Below are positions 1 to 12,353 of a DNA stretch of 64,000 nucleotides, one piece after another. This DNA comes from Holacanthus passer. Taxonomy: Eukaryota > Chordata > Actinopteri > Pomacanthidae. Under the pieces are notes generated by a model. The model saw nothing but the letters and a program-made list of their open reading frames with translations. It did not search any database and had not been told where the DNA came from. A program made the translations under genes and the position numbers. Position 1 is the stretch's first letter, and each line of letters opens with the position of its first letter. Location of the stretch: contig JAFREQ010000026.1 of NCBI GenBank assembly GCA_025331565.1, forward strand, positions 1,116,001 through 1,180,000. The letters run 5' to 3'.

Positions 1-1290
1 TTTGCCCTATAACTTTAATCATCTATCTAGCTATTACTTGCTTTGTGCGTCATGTTCCACCACAGAATGCGTCAAGAACATGGTGAGAACCACCTGTAGC
101 TTCCACTGAGGCACGTTAATCTCATAGAGCTCTGCACACCAGCTGTTAATTGTGGCGTGGGTCGTATGGAGATACATTGCATAAGCTTTATGGATGAATC
201 ATTAATACAAGCTCGATGTCACAGCTAATCTAGATGCTAACAAGCACAATGCATTATGCATACACAATGGAAACCTTGACTGAAATAGATGTGCCCAATG
301 TATGTATAGATGTGGATAAAACAGTAAAAAATAAAGTAAAAAAATGTTGACTCTGCTGGTTCACAGTCAGATGATGCTGTTTGGATCCTGAGATTTGAAT
401 CACCTCTGATAATGTGATATCAAAAGATGCGTTGCTACAACAATAAAATCTTCCATATACACTTCATTAATAGCCTAACATGGCCAACTATAGCATGTAA
501 AAACTCTCTCATGTTGGTGTTTGTCTGCTACTGAGAGCCGCCCATCTCAAACAAAACCAGTGGGTCTCTGATGATGTAAGACTGCTCTGTAGTCTGTGGT
601 CCGTTGCACGGCAACTGATGGCTCTCTATCAGATCAAGTCAATCATCTTCAGCCCTCGTGCGGTTGGAAAATGGACACTTATCCAGGCAGAAGGCCTCTA
701 ATGGAGCATTAAACCGTACCCTATATTCCCCCGCTGGGCACCAAGCAGCCAATTTCTCCTGATGCTGTTGCATTACATCACTGCATCAGTCTGTGCTCGG
801 CTCCTGCTGCTGAAACATGACAAGCTTAGATCCACAGAATGAGCATATTGCTTCGGGGCGACAGTGATCATAAAGAGAAACCTGGGGCTATGTATAAAAA
901 AAGCTTCATTCTAAAAATGAATAAAGCTTCAGAAAATGTAATGTTAAAAACTCTTACATAAAAGCATTGGAGCAAAAACTGGCCTCTAGAGCTTATGAGG
1001 AACATTGTGCTCATGTGCACATGGTACCTGATGACTAGTGGGTCTCTTCTCCGCAAAGGTAATATGATGATGGATACAACAGACTGAAGCCACTGAGCTC
1101 TTACATAACTTAGTCAGCCTGCAAAGTGCTGGTGTACTGCAGCATCAGCAGTTGCACACTCATTCAAGACTATTGCTGCACATTCAGATGGCATAAGCAT
1201 TCCTGAAATATCCTCTGGTAATTTCATCCCGAGTCTCATCGGCCACAAGGCTTTGCTCATAGAGTGTACAGAAAAGGCCTCTCCGCCCTG
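1..1290. other. Non-coding sequence downstream of thada
   Basis: No exon with plausible splice sites or a recognisable protein is visible. The short open frames here carry no family signature. The part next to 1290 should hold the thada 3' untranslated region on the minus strand, but I see no clear minus-strand AATAAA (TTTATT on the plus strand) between about 840 and 1290, so the end of the transcript is not placed. A 13-bp palindrome, GTTGCACGGCAAC, lies at 603-615 and resembles an imperfect RFX half-site pair. Confidence 0.6.
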
Positions 1291-4200
1291 TCATGCTGGC
1301 AGCGCTCCAGCCACAGCAGCTGTTAATGCGCAGGGAAAGTGGACACCATTCTGCCTGAGAAGATTACAAACTTCCTGTAAACTCGTGTGCAGGGATGAAG
1401 GATCACAAAGGTGTCGTACATCAGCAGATGTTTTCAACAGCCGCAGGAGAAAGGCAGCTCTGGTGAACAGGCCACACAGGGTGCTGTGGAGACGAGGGTC
1501 CATGAGGAGAGCCAGCCAGACTGGGGTCAACGTCTCAGCTAGAGAGAGAAAAATTAATCGCATTGTAACAGAAGATTTAGACATCACATATGAATTTACC
1601 AAACACATTGTGACATTCAGATTAACAAGCTAATGTGGTACCTGGCTGGAGCTCTTTGCAGACTGTAAGGCCATCTAGCACCTGTGCAGCACTCTCCTCC
1701 GCCCATGCACTCAGGCTCTGTGCCAAAGCAGAGGATTCAGAGTATTTGTTGGCCATCTGCAGCAGGTAAGGCAGCACAAGTGCAGACATCACAGAGGGCT
1801 CTGCAAACACGTTGGCCTCATCCTGCTCATACAGGCTGGAACACCTGAGTAAGACAGCAATAAAAAACAATTAAGCAATACTCAATCACGTTTTCTCTGT
1901 TTGTACAAGTGTATTGATTCGGTGAGGTAACATACCCCATCTCTGATGCCTCTCTCAGCACAGATCTGAGGTCAGGCTGAGGCACGTTACACAGCAGCAC
2001 CTCCAGCATGCCAGGAGTATCCCAGCATTCCTCCAGCAGCAGGTCCAGGAGGAGCGGCAGAGCCTGGTTCACCTGCATAATGTAGATGCTCTTCTGGCTG
2101 TCTCCTCTTCTCGCATGGTGCAGCATGGAGGTGAAACAGGCCGCTTTCATCCTCACCTGCTGGCTTTGGTCCTGCAGCAAGTACAGGCCTGTGTTGATCA
2201 GCCTGAACCAGGGAGAGTAAACATTTTTAAATCTGCTCATCAGAGTGTTTCATTTGATCGATAACACCGTTTCATGTATTCACACCTGCTCATGAAGGCA
2301 ACGCTGTGTTCTCTCAGGCTCATTAATGGAACTCCAGTCACACACAGAGCTTCAGCACACGTCAGTCTGAGCACTTCAGGGGCGTCTGGGGACCGGTGGC
2401 ACTCCAAGATGCTACACCAGCGCTTGAACTCAGATACCTTCAGACTGATATGCACAAAGAAAAGTAGAGAGTCAGAGCTTCAGGTAGAAGGGTTCCAGCA
2501 TGCCTCTATAATGAAATAAAACAATAAAAACATGTTAAACCTGGAGTCTGGCCACTGGGAGAGCAGCAGACTGAGAGCATGCAGAGCCTGGGACAGAAAC
2601 TCTGGCCCCCCTCGCTGCTCCTCCAGGTCCCTGAGCAACAAATCCAGACACTCAGGCAGAACTGGCTCCTCCAGTGGGGCCAACTGAGGAAGACGTTGGG
2701 TTAAAGTAGAATATCCTCCAGCCATCACTGCCACCAGAGCTGCGAGGTAGGTCCTGCGGTACTCCACACTGTGGCTCAACAACGCCTCCCTCAGGTTTGA
2801 CTAGACATTGAGAGCATTAGTACAGTTCTTTAAGCCACTGTGTCAAATGATGTTTTAAATGTGCTTTAACTTGGAGATGTGGAGTTTGAAATCAATATAG
2901 ATATAGAATAAACAAGACAAAAACAAAATAGACAAAAAAAGAATAAAAATTATAAACATTATTTTCTTTTGTTTTGTTTTGATCACACACTAATGTAAAT
3001 AATCATGTTTTTTGTAAAATTGGATCATTTTAGTGGCTTCCTTTAGTTAAGTTCTTCAAGCAATCCAAACACTTGCTTAAAGAGTACAGTACGATCAGAT
3101 AGATCCTGTTTTCCTGGTTTAAATGATAATCCCATAATCTGTTTTCTCTTATTATTAATTACTTGTCACACGGTGCCAGTGCATTATTGCTTTCCTCAAC
3201 AAAGCAACTTTACATTTGCCATTACTGTATTATATATTATTGTAAAACTAAATCAGATACACGAAAACAGGATCCTCTAGTCCAACTAAATGAGGTAATA
3301 AGTGCAAACAAGTGTTGTAAAATAAATGACGAGGTCACACGAACAGGAGCCCTTATCTTTACCCACGGTTTGTAGATATGCACCGTCATATCTTATCAAG
3401 CTCATTTAAAAGAAAGTCAATTAAACACTAAACAGGATTTACATGTGGAGGCAGAAATGGGTGGTCTAGATAATGAACAGTAACATGCCGCAGAATTTAT
3501 CTAAATGACCGGCATGAACAGCAAATAATAAAAAGACAGATATCCTCAGTTGACTGTACTCAAGCCTCCTTGATTACACAATATAATAGCTCATAGAGTA
3601 GACACACCCGTTCTAATGCCAGAGCCAGATTTCAGACAAAGTTAGCATTATATTTAAGCATATCTTTACTTCCCCTGTTTCCTCTCATTGTGTTCTAAGA
3701 AGGGCATTATACTGGAAGCTGTTAGACAGGTTTTTGGAAGGGTTCTTATCTTGAAGTCTGGAGAGCAGATCACATCTCACCTGCAACACCCTCTGGATCA
3801 CTGCTTTCAAGCTGGTCTGCTGCAAACCCCACCCATCCACCACCCACATGACCAATGAGAGCCTCAGATCAGGACTCAGTGCAGAGAAGTGGTCCCAGAT
3901 TTCACATGCCCACTTTACATCTGCACATAGAAAGTTGATGGCTTGTTGGTGGAAGGACGACAACCCAACCTGTGGAGATGACAGTTGACTTTGATTTATT
4001 TGGATTTCTTACTCAGCTAATCTTTTTCATAAGGGTTGTGAGGATGTAGTTTGATTTGATGGACAATCACAAAATGTTGTCATATTTTGATTCAAATGTT
4101 GCTAAATGCTGATTGGTGCACATAAATATGTGACATCACCATTTTCCAACAGTGCTCCGCCCACTTAAAACCAGTGAGAAGCACTGCACAGGTAGAAATA

Positions 4201-7200
4201 TCTCAGGTGAAATAACCTGCATGTCAACTCTCTGCCCATGTTTCCTGTCTATCTATGTATGTCTATGCTGTTGAATAAAAGGCTAAAATGTCCCACTAAT
4301 TTTTTATATGGGTGTCAGCATGAGTGTCACACACCTGAAGCCCCTGCTGAGGTGTCTGGAGGTCATGCATGAGTGTGTCACTGAGATTTGACAGGTAGGT
4401 CTCACAACAGAATCTCCTCAGTGAGTCTGCCACTCCAAGGTACGCCGCTCTCACTAGGGGGCAGCGTTGAGCCTCAGTCGCCAGCCACATTGAAGCATCC
4501 ACCCTGCTCAGCACCTCACTCAGGTCAGCTGGAAGGGCGCTGGGGACAGAAACACCAGGGGGATTTCAAAGCCTGACAGAGTCTGATGAATGAATAAACA
4601 GCTCTTTAAAGTCTCACCTGACCGTGCAGAGAGTTCTCTCTAGAACAGCTCTGATGTGCAGCAGCTGTCCGTGGAGCCGGTTGTGACAGTAGCGATCCTG
4701 TGGACCGGGCAGCTGAGTCGTCAGTCTGATGAGGATGTTCATGTACTCTGACGGGGGAGTCATGGCAGCCAAAGCCTTGGAGACCATCACTCTCACACTG
4801 TAAATAGGACTCGCAGACAGCTGGAGTAAAGGAGGCAGGAAGTCTGACAAGGTTCTGGCAGAGGAAAACCAGAGGAGACAATCATTTGATCAAATAAGAT
4901 TCAGTATGGAGATTCATGAACGTAAAGAACGTAGTCCTTCCCAGTGATTTGTATAAATACAGTATTAAATGTTAACCTATTGATACAACCCTCATGTCTG
5001 TCTATTCACACACTGCTATAAAGAATTATAATGGTTAACCTGACCAAACTCTCTAGTGATAAGTAAACAGTATTCACTCTGTTGAGTCTTGGACACCAGG
5101 CTGGAGTTGGGACAACAGAGTGAGGACAGGATAGAGCGAGGGCTGGAGGTGTAGCCTGGCCTCATTAGATGGACCCTGGAGGTCTCGTGTTGCCCCTCTC
5201 AGCTCGCCCAGGAGGAAAGGTTGGAGTGCCGGGTAGTGGAAGAAGAAGGCAAGGGGGGACATGCCATGCTGGGTGGGGCCGCCCTCTTCATTGTTGGGCC
5301 GCTGGCCAAGCATTCGCGAGCACAGAGAACCTGGAAACACATCTTATTAACTGTCGTATCAGGGGGATTCATTACAGCTGAATGAAACAGTCGATTCATC
5401 GATTAGTCAAAAGACAAACTCAATTAATAAACAATACCATAAATTCACCAGTTCCAGCACCTAAAAAGTTATTTCTTTGTCTTCTATAATAGTAAGTCGA
5501 TTATTTGAAGACCAGACTGTTGGTCAGACTAAACAATTAAATAATTGGTACAGAAGATAATGGGCAGATTAATCAATAAACCTTGGTCATAATGTAATCC
5601 ATGCAAACTCTAACATGTGTCTTACTGTAAAGTTGCAGGGCAGCATTCCTCATCGCCCAGCAGGGAGAGCTGAGCAGAGTGAGTGACAAGATGGCTACAG
5701 CAGGAGCAAACTGAAGGACAGCTACTCCTAGACCTGAACCACGCACCAGGGCCTGCAGAGTGTGAACCGCACACACCTGCAACAGAAAGAACAATCACGT
5801 GACCACATCTGTCTTTGTGGCTCCAGAGACCAATATCCTCATTCTTGTTGCTGCACCTACAAACCTGTGGCAGGTCCAGTGTTTGGTCCCAGTTCTCCGG
5901 TAGAGGGGTTTTGGCCATCTCCAGCAAGGTTTGCATACTGTGGGTTAACAGTGGTCTTGCTTTACTGGCCTCCCCGGCTGACACGACACACAGGATGAGC
6001 ATAGGCAGCCCTGCAGCCCGCCGGGTCACAGATGTGGAACGAGGGGACTGTACTACCTGCAATCCCTATAAAGAGACAGAAGAGGAAATACACTTGTAAA
6101 CTAGCAGTCCAGCATCTCTATGTCTTAATGAAAAATACACACAACCATGTATTAGCACTCACTTGTTTCAGCATGTGGGCTGGGATATCTTTAAGCTCTG
6201 CATCACTGCTGCTCAGCAAAGAGGCACAGAACTTGGTGAAGCCTATACAGCATCCCTCAACTGCCCCCTGGTGGATAGAAATAAGTTTTTCAGAAAATAA
6301 CATAAGAGTTCAGGTGAGTCAATGCCTCTAAATGGATTTATAAAACTTACCCAGTGACGACATTTGAGAAGAATATTCTTGAAGACTTTTGATGCTCTCA
6401 TTAGATCCTCTTTTGTTAGAAGGCACTTGTTGGGTTTGGAGTCTGTGAGAATTTTCTCCACCAGAGAACCTAAAAAGATTCCTATTTCCTGATAAAAAAA
6501 ACATGAAAGCAAGTAATATTGACAATTATTAAAAATTCCACATGCAGCAAATATGCTAAACTAACATGGTCTTGCCTAAATGTTGAGATATCCAATTATG
6601 TTAATGTTGCACCTGGCTCTGTTTTACCTTGAGGGAGACCCAGCAGCAGGTGAGAACAAGGCTGTGCTCTTCAGACAACAGGACACACTCCTCTGCATCC
6701 CCTTGGCCTCCTCCAGATGCCTGGGCTATGAGAGAACTGATGGCGTTTCCCATATCACAAAAAGAAGGTGGGGCATCTACGACAGAAGAGAGACATTTAC
6801 TGCGTGGTGTCATAAATCAATCTGAAGTGTTGTGTACATGCGTTGTTTCTGCAGACTCCCATTACCCTTTTGAGTGACACAAGCATCCAGGTCTCCATAG
6901 AGAACACCCAGCAGCAGCAGGGAGATATTCTCCAGCAGGTTCAGCACCTCAGTGGTCAGACTGTGATCGAGTGTGTCAGAAACGCTGCTGGGTACCTCAA
7001 GCAAACACCTCTGAAGGGCGCTTAGAACACCTGGAACATAATGCATGACAGGATTTAAAGAACTGAACAAGCTGAACATACATTTATGCTAAACTCATTT
7101 ATGGTAGATGTTGTGGATCTTAAATGTCACCATGTATAGGCTTGGTTCTGGCAGCAAGCATCATATCCGCCTTGGCTGTCAGATATTGCTCCTCCAGCTC

Positions 7201-10200
7201 CTTCACCAGGAATCTGACCATGCAGGAGGCCCTTGAGGTACTTCCACTGCTGACAGCAATGTTACCGTTCAGCCTGCAGTCTTCAGGCTGGTCTTGTGAT
7301 CTATAGGTAGAAAAACAACTTATAACTGCTTATCCTTCTCAAGCAGGCATCATTTTGAATGAGAGTGTGTAGGAGGCAATGCTTACTTCTGAAGGAGGAC
7401 CTTCATCATTAGTGCTCCCATCTGAGCCTCCTGCACCCGAGGACTACACAGAAGCTGCTTGGTTCGTGTGAGCAGCACTGCAGCGATGTCATCTGGAAAA
7501 CTGGGTGGGAAAAATCTCAACAATAACCCAGCTGAGAGCTCCCGAATCTGTGAAATAAAAAAAAAATAGCCTTTATCTTCAACTTCCACATTTAATTTGA
7601 ACTATAAAATAGAAATATGAGGCAAGTTAATGCAGCTCTACCTCATTTGTGGAATCTTCTAAACAGCTGATAAGAACCAGCTGATTTGTCCTGCAGATGA
7701 AATCCCACTGTCCTCTTTGTCTGGCACAGTTAATGAGAGACCCCATATTCGCTGCAAAAAGGATTTCATGATGTACATATTCCAAGTCAAATAATATAAA
7801 ACAAGACAAGATTTTTTTGGCCAGCATTTTCCAAACTGACCTGGAGGTTGTCCCTTCTTTTTTCTGGGCTCCAGGTGTCGGTGCAGGTCTCCAGCACTGC
7901 AGACAGCAACAGCAACGCAGTCTTCTTCCTCTGATAACTGTGTCCTGGTGCCAGGTAGCTGTATGGAAGTTCACCCAACCATTCCACAAACTCTAGATGA
8001 TGTACAAGAAGGTTTCGAGAACAAACAGACAAACTTTAAACGGCAAACAAACAACAAATCATTTTAGTGCAATTTCAATTTGGGTATAGGTGATTAATCC
8101 TCCTTGGAGATTTCTTAGTTGTTTTGTTTTAGTTTAAAAACTCAAACAGATAAGTACTGATTGCAGGACTCACTGTTTTAGCAACATGTGTCACTATATT
8201 TATGTCTTTTTCCACAAATTAATAAATGCACATCAGTCTGCATAGTAGAACAGTCTATTGTTGTGAATGTAAAACAGTAGCTGTCAATCATCTCACCTAT
8301 TCCCTGCTCTAGTACATCCTGTGTCCTCTCTGACTGGGTGGCATCTCCTTTCTTTTTGGCCTTCGGTCCTCTGACATGTGCCAAGCAGCCATCTCTGATG
8401 CGAACCAGAAACCTCTTCACTCCGGCCTGAAGATGTTGGCGGAAAGGCGAAGACTCACAGTTCAGGTTCTGAGGAATAAACATCCTCATTATTTGCATCT
8501 CCTCTGTGGTTGGTGTGTCTTTGGTCTTCGGGCTGCAGCAGAGGAGGTTGAGAGCGGCAAGACGAACTTTGTCATCTGCAGATCCGAGAGCCAGCTGGAG
8601 GGTTCCAAGAGTTGAGCTCCCCTGCAGAGCCCAGGGAGAGCCTCCGGTCACGGCTCGATAGGAGCTCATTATGCAGGCCCAGGCGTGGAGGTGACCGGGG
8701 GCAAACGGGTCTAGAGAGGCCAGCAGGTGATCCACAGCAGAGGGGAACACTTGAATGGTGCAGGGTAATAAGTGTGTTGAGCTGTTGTTCTGTAGAAGAG
8801 TCACATCAGATGTCAGCGCCTCATGAAGGACAGGCCGCCATCGTTTCGCCCACTGACTGGCCAGATCCAGCTCGGTTTGTGAAGCTGACTTTTGTGAGCT
8901 TAGCTCCCGCCTGTGCTGCTGGATCAGACACTTGTAGAGCTCTGACCCACATGGCGACAGGTGATTGGTTGACAAGCACTTCAGGAGATGATTGGGTATT
9001 TCAGCATGTTGATCCAGCACCTGATTGATTAAAGAAACCAAAAATGCACCAAAGTCGTCATGACCACATCTGACTACATTATAACATTATTAACACTGTA
9101 ATAACTTTAATCCTCACCATGTCAGTACCCAGATACGGCAGTAGGGCACACAGTCGGTGATATTTGGCTTTGGCTTCCCAGGGGAGTTTGATTATTCGCT
9201 GAAGTAGAGTAAAATAAAGAGGCTTCTTTGTGTCACCAAACTGCTCACAGTCCATCTCATAGAGGTCCAGCAGCAGACTGAAGGCACTGCGCACAAATTC
9301 TGAGACTCCTTCCACCTGCCAAAGCACAGAAAGACAAATGCTACTGAATAATTCTGGCAGTAATATGTCTTTAAATTATTTGAGAAGCTGACATGAGGTC
9401 CACATTGTGACGGGGCTTGTTCCTGAATACTTTCAAAACATGGTGTTGTTGTTCATTGGACTCACTGGGCTCTCTGCATTGGTCCAGATAATGTGATTGA
9501 GCTCTTGCTGCAGGCTGCTGTTGTCAGGCAGAAGGCGATCGCCCATCATCTTCCAGATATCAGGCAGACATTCTTTCACTTTCTTCAGCCACAGTGTTAA
9601 TACTGCAACAACATGTCACATTTGAACGGGTGATATTGCCATTTATGCACATGAATAAACAACCTGTGCATTACTCACCTTCAAAGGCAAAGTAGTGACA
9701 ATCCAGCTTCTCCTCACACAAAGCGTAGACCAGAGGAAACAAACCTCTCAGCAGTAAACACACCTGAAAAGAAGGAAATTATGGATTTGGTCATAAAAGC
9801 AAGGAACAACAAAATAATGTTTTTTGAGGCAAGTTTTAACTGGATTTACTTCTGTGGCATCCATGTGCGAACTGAGCAGGATGTGAGGTCGACAGCAGGT
9901 CAGCAGGCCCCGGCTCACAGCCAGCCTGTCCACTCCGTCTTTCCCTGTCGGGCTGCACTGCACCTGGAGAGCACCAACACTGAGCAGCCAGGGCTCTGAG
10001 GAAGAACAGGAGAAACAGCTATTCTATCAGAACATCTCTAGGAATTCACACTCAGCTGTAGAATTTGCAGTTAACATAGCAATTCTGGGGTTTTTTTGAT
10101 AGGTGCAACAAAGAAAAAAATAATTCTATTTACATTTCACATGGGAACATACCTGGGTCAAACTCCAAACTTGGATTGGCTTGTGCTGTTTGTCTAGCAC

Positions 10201-11567
10201 TGTTGGTGGTTACCTACCCATGTGACAGATCTGCAGCAGACTCCAAGAAGCAGCTTCTCCATCTCTGCTCTCTGGTGCTGTGTTGATCAGCATGGCCACA
10301 GCAGTGCCTGCCAGAAGACGAGTGTCCCTGTTGCAGCACTACAGGACAGGACACACTGAATTATATGATGGTACAAAGACAACAACAGAACAGATCTCTG
10401 TCTTTTGACTAAGTGACTCTGTACTAATGAATTAATAACAAACCTGTCCAAGTATTATGTCCATAAGAGCCTGCAGGATCGTCTTCATTGTTGGACCTGA
10501 GTGCTCCTTGTCCCACACTAGAGGAGCCACTTCACTGGACAACAGCTGAAATATTTGCAAACACACCTGCAGAGATCACAGATCACAAGTCAGTAACAAA
10601 GATCACACAACAAGTCTGTGATGAGTGCAATGGACTGATTCATGAAACACTCTGCTCTTCATGCACCTTGACAGTAATATAACACAGTGGTCCATCTCTG
10701 AGGGATTCTTGCTGCAATACGACGGGAAATAACTCTGAGACTTTATCCAGCAAGGACAGATGTGACTCTCGCCACACCTCACGACCAACAGCGCTGTCTT
10801 CCAGGAACATACAGGCTGAAAAAGATTTTTAAAAAATTTAAAACTTACAGGTGAAATTAGTGACATCTTGTAATAATCTTATTATTAGCTTAGCTTATCT
10901 TTAGCTGGCACCAACCTCTCTGCAGATCCTCAAGAGACAAGACCTGAAAAGAAGACATGGTCAAAGTCATATGTAGCACCTTTATGCAAATATAGGACAA
11001 ACACAGGTGAAGTGAGAGCTCTGTACCTGGTCAGTGTGGACTATGGAGTGCAAACAGTGATGGGTTTCTCTAAAAACCAACTGGTGGTCCACCTTTGCCA
11101 GATGTTGCAACATCTGTCAAGCAAATATTAAGTTTCGATGAGCGTTTTGTTTGAAGCTTTGCACACTGAACAGACATGCTGTAGGACTGACCTGGTCCAC
11201 TTTGCGACAGGCTGTGGAGATGTTGACCATCTGCAGCTGCATGCAGATGAGGAGTCTGACCAGAAGCAGGAAGTGGTTCTCCTCTAAAACATGAAGCTGT
11301 GTCTCTGGGATGTGTCTCAGCAGCTGGAGAGCCTCCTCTAAACAGCGCTCCTTGCATCTTTTCACACTGCTCCTGTTCGTGCAAGCACAATTATTCAGTC
11401 ATATGTGACAAATAGTGTTTAGCATGTTGTTGAGGAATTACCAACCTGGAGGACTCAGACAGTTTATCATTAAATGACCTGAGTGTCTGGTTGACATGTT
11501 CAGCTGCTCGATCCTCTGTGATCACACAGTTTTGCAGGTTTGTCATCAGCTCTTGAAACGACAACAT
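1291..11567 (-). CDS. thada: THADA, regulator of tRNA 2'-O-methylation (31 exons, one apparent frame break)
   Basis: The gene encodes the vertebrate THADA protein, homologue of yeast Trm732. It partners the Trm7/FTSJ1 methyltransferase to 2'-O-methylate position 32 of the tRNA anticodon loop. The protein is a long armadillo/HEAT-type helical repeat scaffold. Start: ATG at 11567-11565. Stop: TGA at 1293-1291. The 31 exons give about 1869 aa if one missing base in exon 13 is restored; human THADA is about 1950 aa. Recognisable blocks are the region with NLN..S and FRQ in exon 12, the DUF2428 entry block with LVLTCCWVSLKE in exons 18-19, RRAAGLP in exon 21, SSPCWAMRNAALQLYS in exon 22, and the C-terminal repeats in exons 23-30. 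Its promoter is shared head to head with tctn2. Every splice junction is in phase except exon 13/14. Confidence 0.93.
5388..5580. repeat. Degenerate interspersed repeat in thada intron 22
   Basis: The segment carries the hallmark phrases of a very common percomorph-fish dispersed repeat: TCGATTAGTC near the left end, TTTCTTTGTCTTCTATAATAG in the middle, GACTGTTGGTCAGACTAAAC, and GCAGATTAATCAATAA at the right. Similar text occurs at 59327-59697. Both ends are rich in ATTAATCGAT-like sequence, as in a non-autonomous element with inverted ends. The family name is not assigned; recognition is by pattern only. Confidence 0.55.
7841..7992 (-). other. thada: thada exon 13 with apparent 1-nt deletion
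   Basis: Exon 13 starts at a CTAG acceptor, reads in frame with exon 12 (EFVEWLGELPYSYLAPGH) and ends at a good CAG|GTCAGT donor in phase 0. Exon 14 begins after a TTTTTGCAG acceptor, and its conserved reading (NMGSLINC...) requires phase 1; phase 0 meets a stop. One extra A in the coding-strand A6 run (T6 at 7858-7863 on the plus strand) repairs the junction exactly and makes the total coding length divisible by three. Either the base was lost in sequencing or assembly, or this haplotype carries a real frameshift near residue 740. Confidence 0.75.
8297..11567 (-). other. thada: thada exons 1-12 (N-terminal helical repeats)
   Basis: Exons on the minus strand, in transcript order: 11567-11446, 11366-11192, 11113-11027, 10943-10916, 10815-10667, 10566-10444, 10338-10218, 9995-9850, 9763-9679, 9602-9466, 9315-9118 and 9020-8297. 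All junction phases agree. Together they encode about 698 residues. Exon 4 is a 28-nt microexon. Exon 12 is unusually large for this gene (724 nt) and holds the best-conserved N-terminal block, aligning with human THADA where the residues RxxxLxLLC and NLNxxSPxxRQ occur. Exon 1 codes for only 41 residues, and the human protein has a longer N terminus, so an additional upstream start cannot be excluded. Confidence 0.85.
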
Positions 11568-11635
11568 TGTCTCACTAACGCTAACGTAGAGGCTTCAGTG
11601 TTTTCAGACACACTGGCAGCACGTTGATACTCTGA

Positions 11636-11643
11636 TCACGTGA
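11636..11643. promoter_or_regulatory. E-box TCACGTGA upstream of thada
   Basis: This perfect 8-bp palindrome lies about 70 bp upstream of the thada start codon. It matches the core bound by USF, MITF/TFE and related bHLH-zip factors. Its position in the proximal promoter supports a role, but binding is inferred. Confidence 0.5.
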
Positions 11644-12297
11644 CACGACTCTAATTCTACTCTTCTCAAACAAGCAGTTATGTTAAAATTATGACGACAT
11701 GCTGCCATCTAGAGGCAAGTTTTCACCTTTATTTTCAAAATAAAACTATAGATTTTCAAAAAAGAAACTACATCATAATAGACAACACATTCAAGATGCA
11801 AATATCAGTGAAGCTATTCTAATTAGATATTTAAGTAATTTAATCAGATTATAAAAAATATTAAATTAGAGAATTGGTGGCTTATTTATGGCTATTTGTA
11901 TGTGTATGATGTGAATCTTTAAAACTTTAAATATGCCATACTGGTTCTGGTGTTAAACTTTGGCTTTCCTCCTCCTTCTTAAAATAAGTGTAATAGATAG
12001 AAGCATTTACATGTAAAAAAAAAAACAAACCCAAAAACCCCAAAAACTCAAAGCATTTTATTGAATTTGGCATCCACTGGAAGCCAGGTAATGCTTAAAG
12101 AACTGACCTGCTGTACTACTTTCTTTCATTTTAAGTTTCTAAAAGTTACAAGTCTAAATGTTCAACTCCTTCAAGCCAATGTCATATACACAACATGTAT
12201 CTCCCACTCCAGACCAGATAGAGACGCTGTTGTACTTTTAAGTATATTTTTGTTTCTCCTGTTTCTCGAGAACAAGAACTTTTCTGTGCTGTGATTC

Positions 12298-12311
12298 GTT
12301 GCCAAGACAAC
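12298..12311 (+). promoter_or_regulatory. RFX X-box upstream of tctn2
   Basis: GTTGCCAAGACAAC matches the X-box consensus of two inverted half-sites separated by 2 bp. It lies 42 bp upstream of the tctn2 ATG. RFX factors activate ciliary genes through such sites, usually close to the start of transcription. The same form, with T in place of A at one position, occurs upstream of dnah10. Confidence 0.85.
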
Positions 12312-12323
12312 AAGTTTACGAAT

Positions 12324-12338
12324 ATGTCGACTTTATAA
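12324..12338 (+). promoter_or_regulatory. Four-codon upstream ORF before tctn2
   Basis: ATG TCG ACT TTA TAA lies between the X-box and the main start codon and ends 15 bp before that start. If transcription begins upstream of 12324, scanning ribosomes would meet this ATG first. The transcription start is not visible, so use of this ORF is uncertain. Confidence 0.35.
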
Positions 12339-12353
12339 TCTGAAGTGAGTCAA

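Larger units (their letters stand above)
1291..7992 (-). other. thada: thada exons 13-31 (DUF2428 and C-terminal repeats)
   Basis: Exons in transcript order: 7992-7841, 7751-7642, 7547-7387, 7300-7131, 7030-6866, 6776-6628, 6488-6351, 6267-6163, 6056-5865, 5776-5626, 5330-5078, 4854-4618, 4539-4335, 3969-3781, 2800-2541, 2444-2286, 2202-1936, 1844-1642 and 1538-1291. DUF2428 starts in exon 18 at about residue 950, in line with the human protein. From exon 14 to the stop the phases are fully consistent, so the C-terminal half looks under coding constraint. The largest intron in this half lies at 2801-3780 and shows nothing recognisable. Confidence 0.85.
11568..12353. promoter_or_regulatory. 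Divergent thada / tctn2 promoter
   Basis: The two start codons, at 11567 (minus) and 12354 (plus), are 786 bp apart with no gene between, so both promoters must lie here. The thada side carries a TCACGTGA E-box at 11636-11643. The tctn2 side carries an RFX X-box at 12298-12311. The middle, about 11700-12250, is AT-rich and shows no other motif I would defend. Confidence 0.8.

Noticed and set aside
5622..6062. A 146-codon minus-strand open frame
   Set aside because: It reads thada exon 21, the intron and exon 22 without splicing; both exons fit THADA only when spliced.
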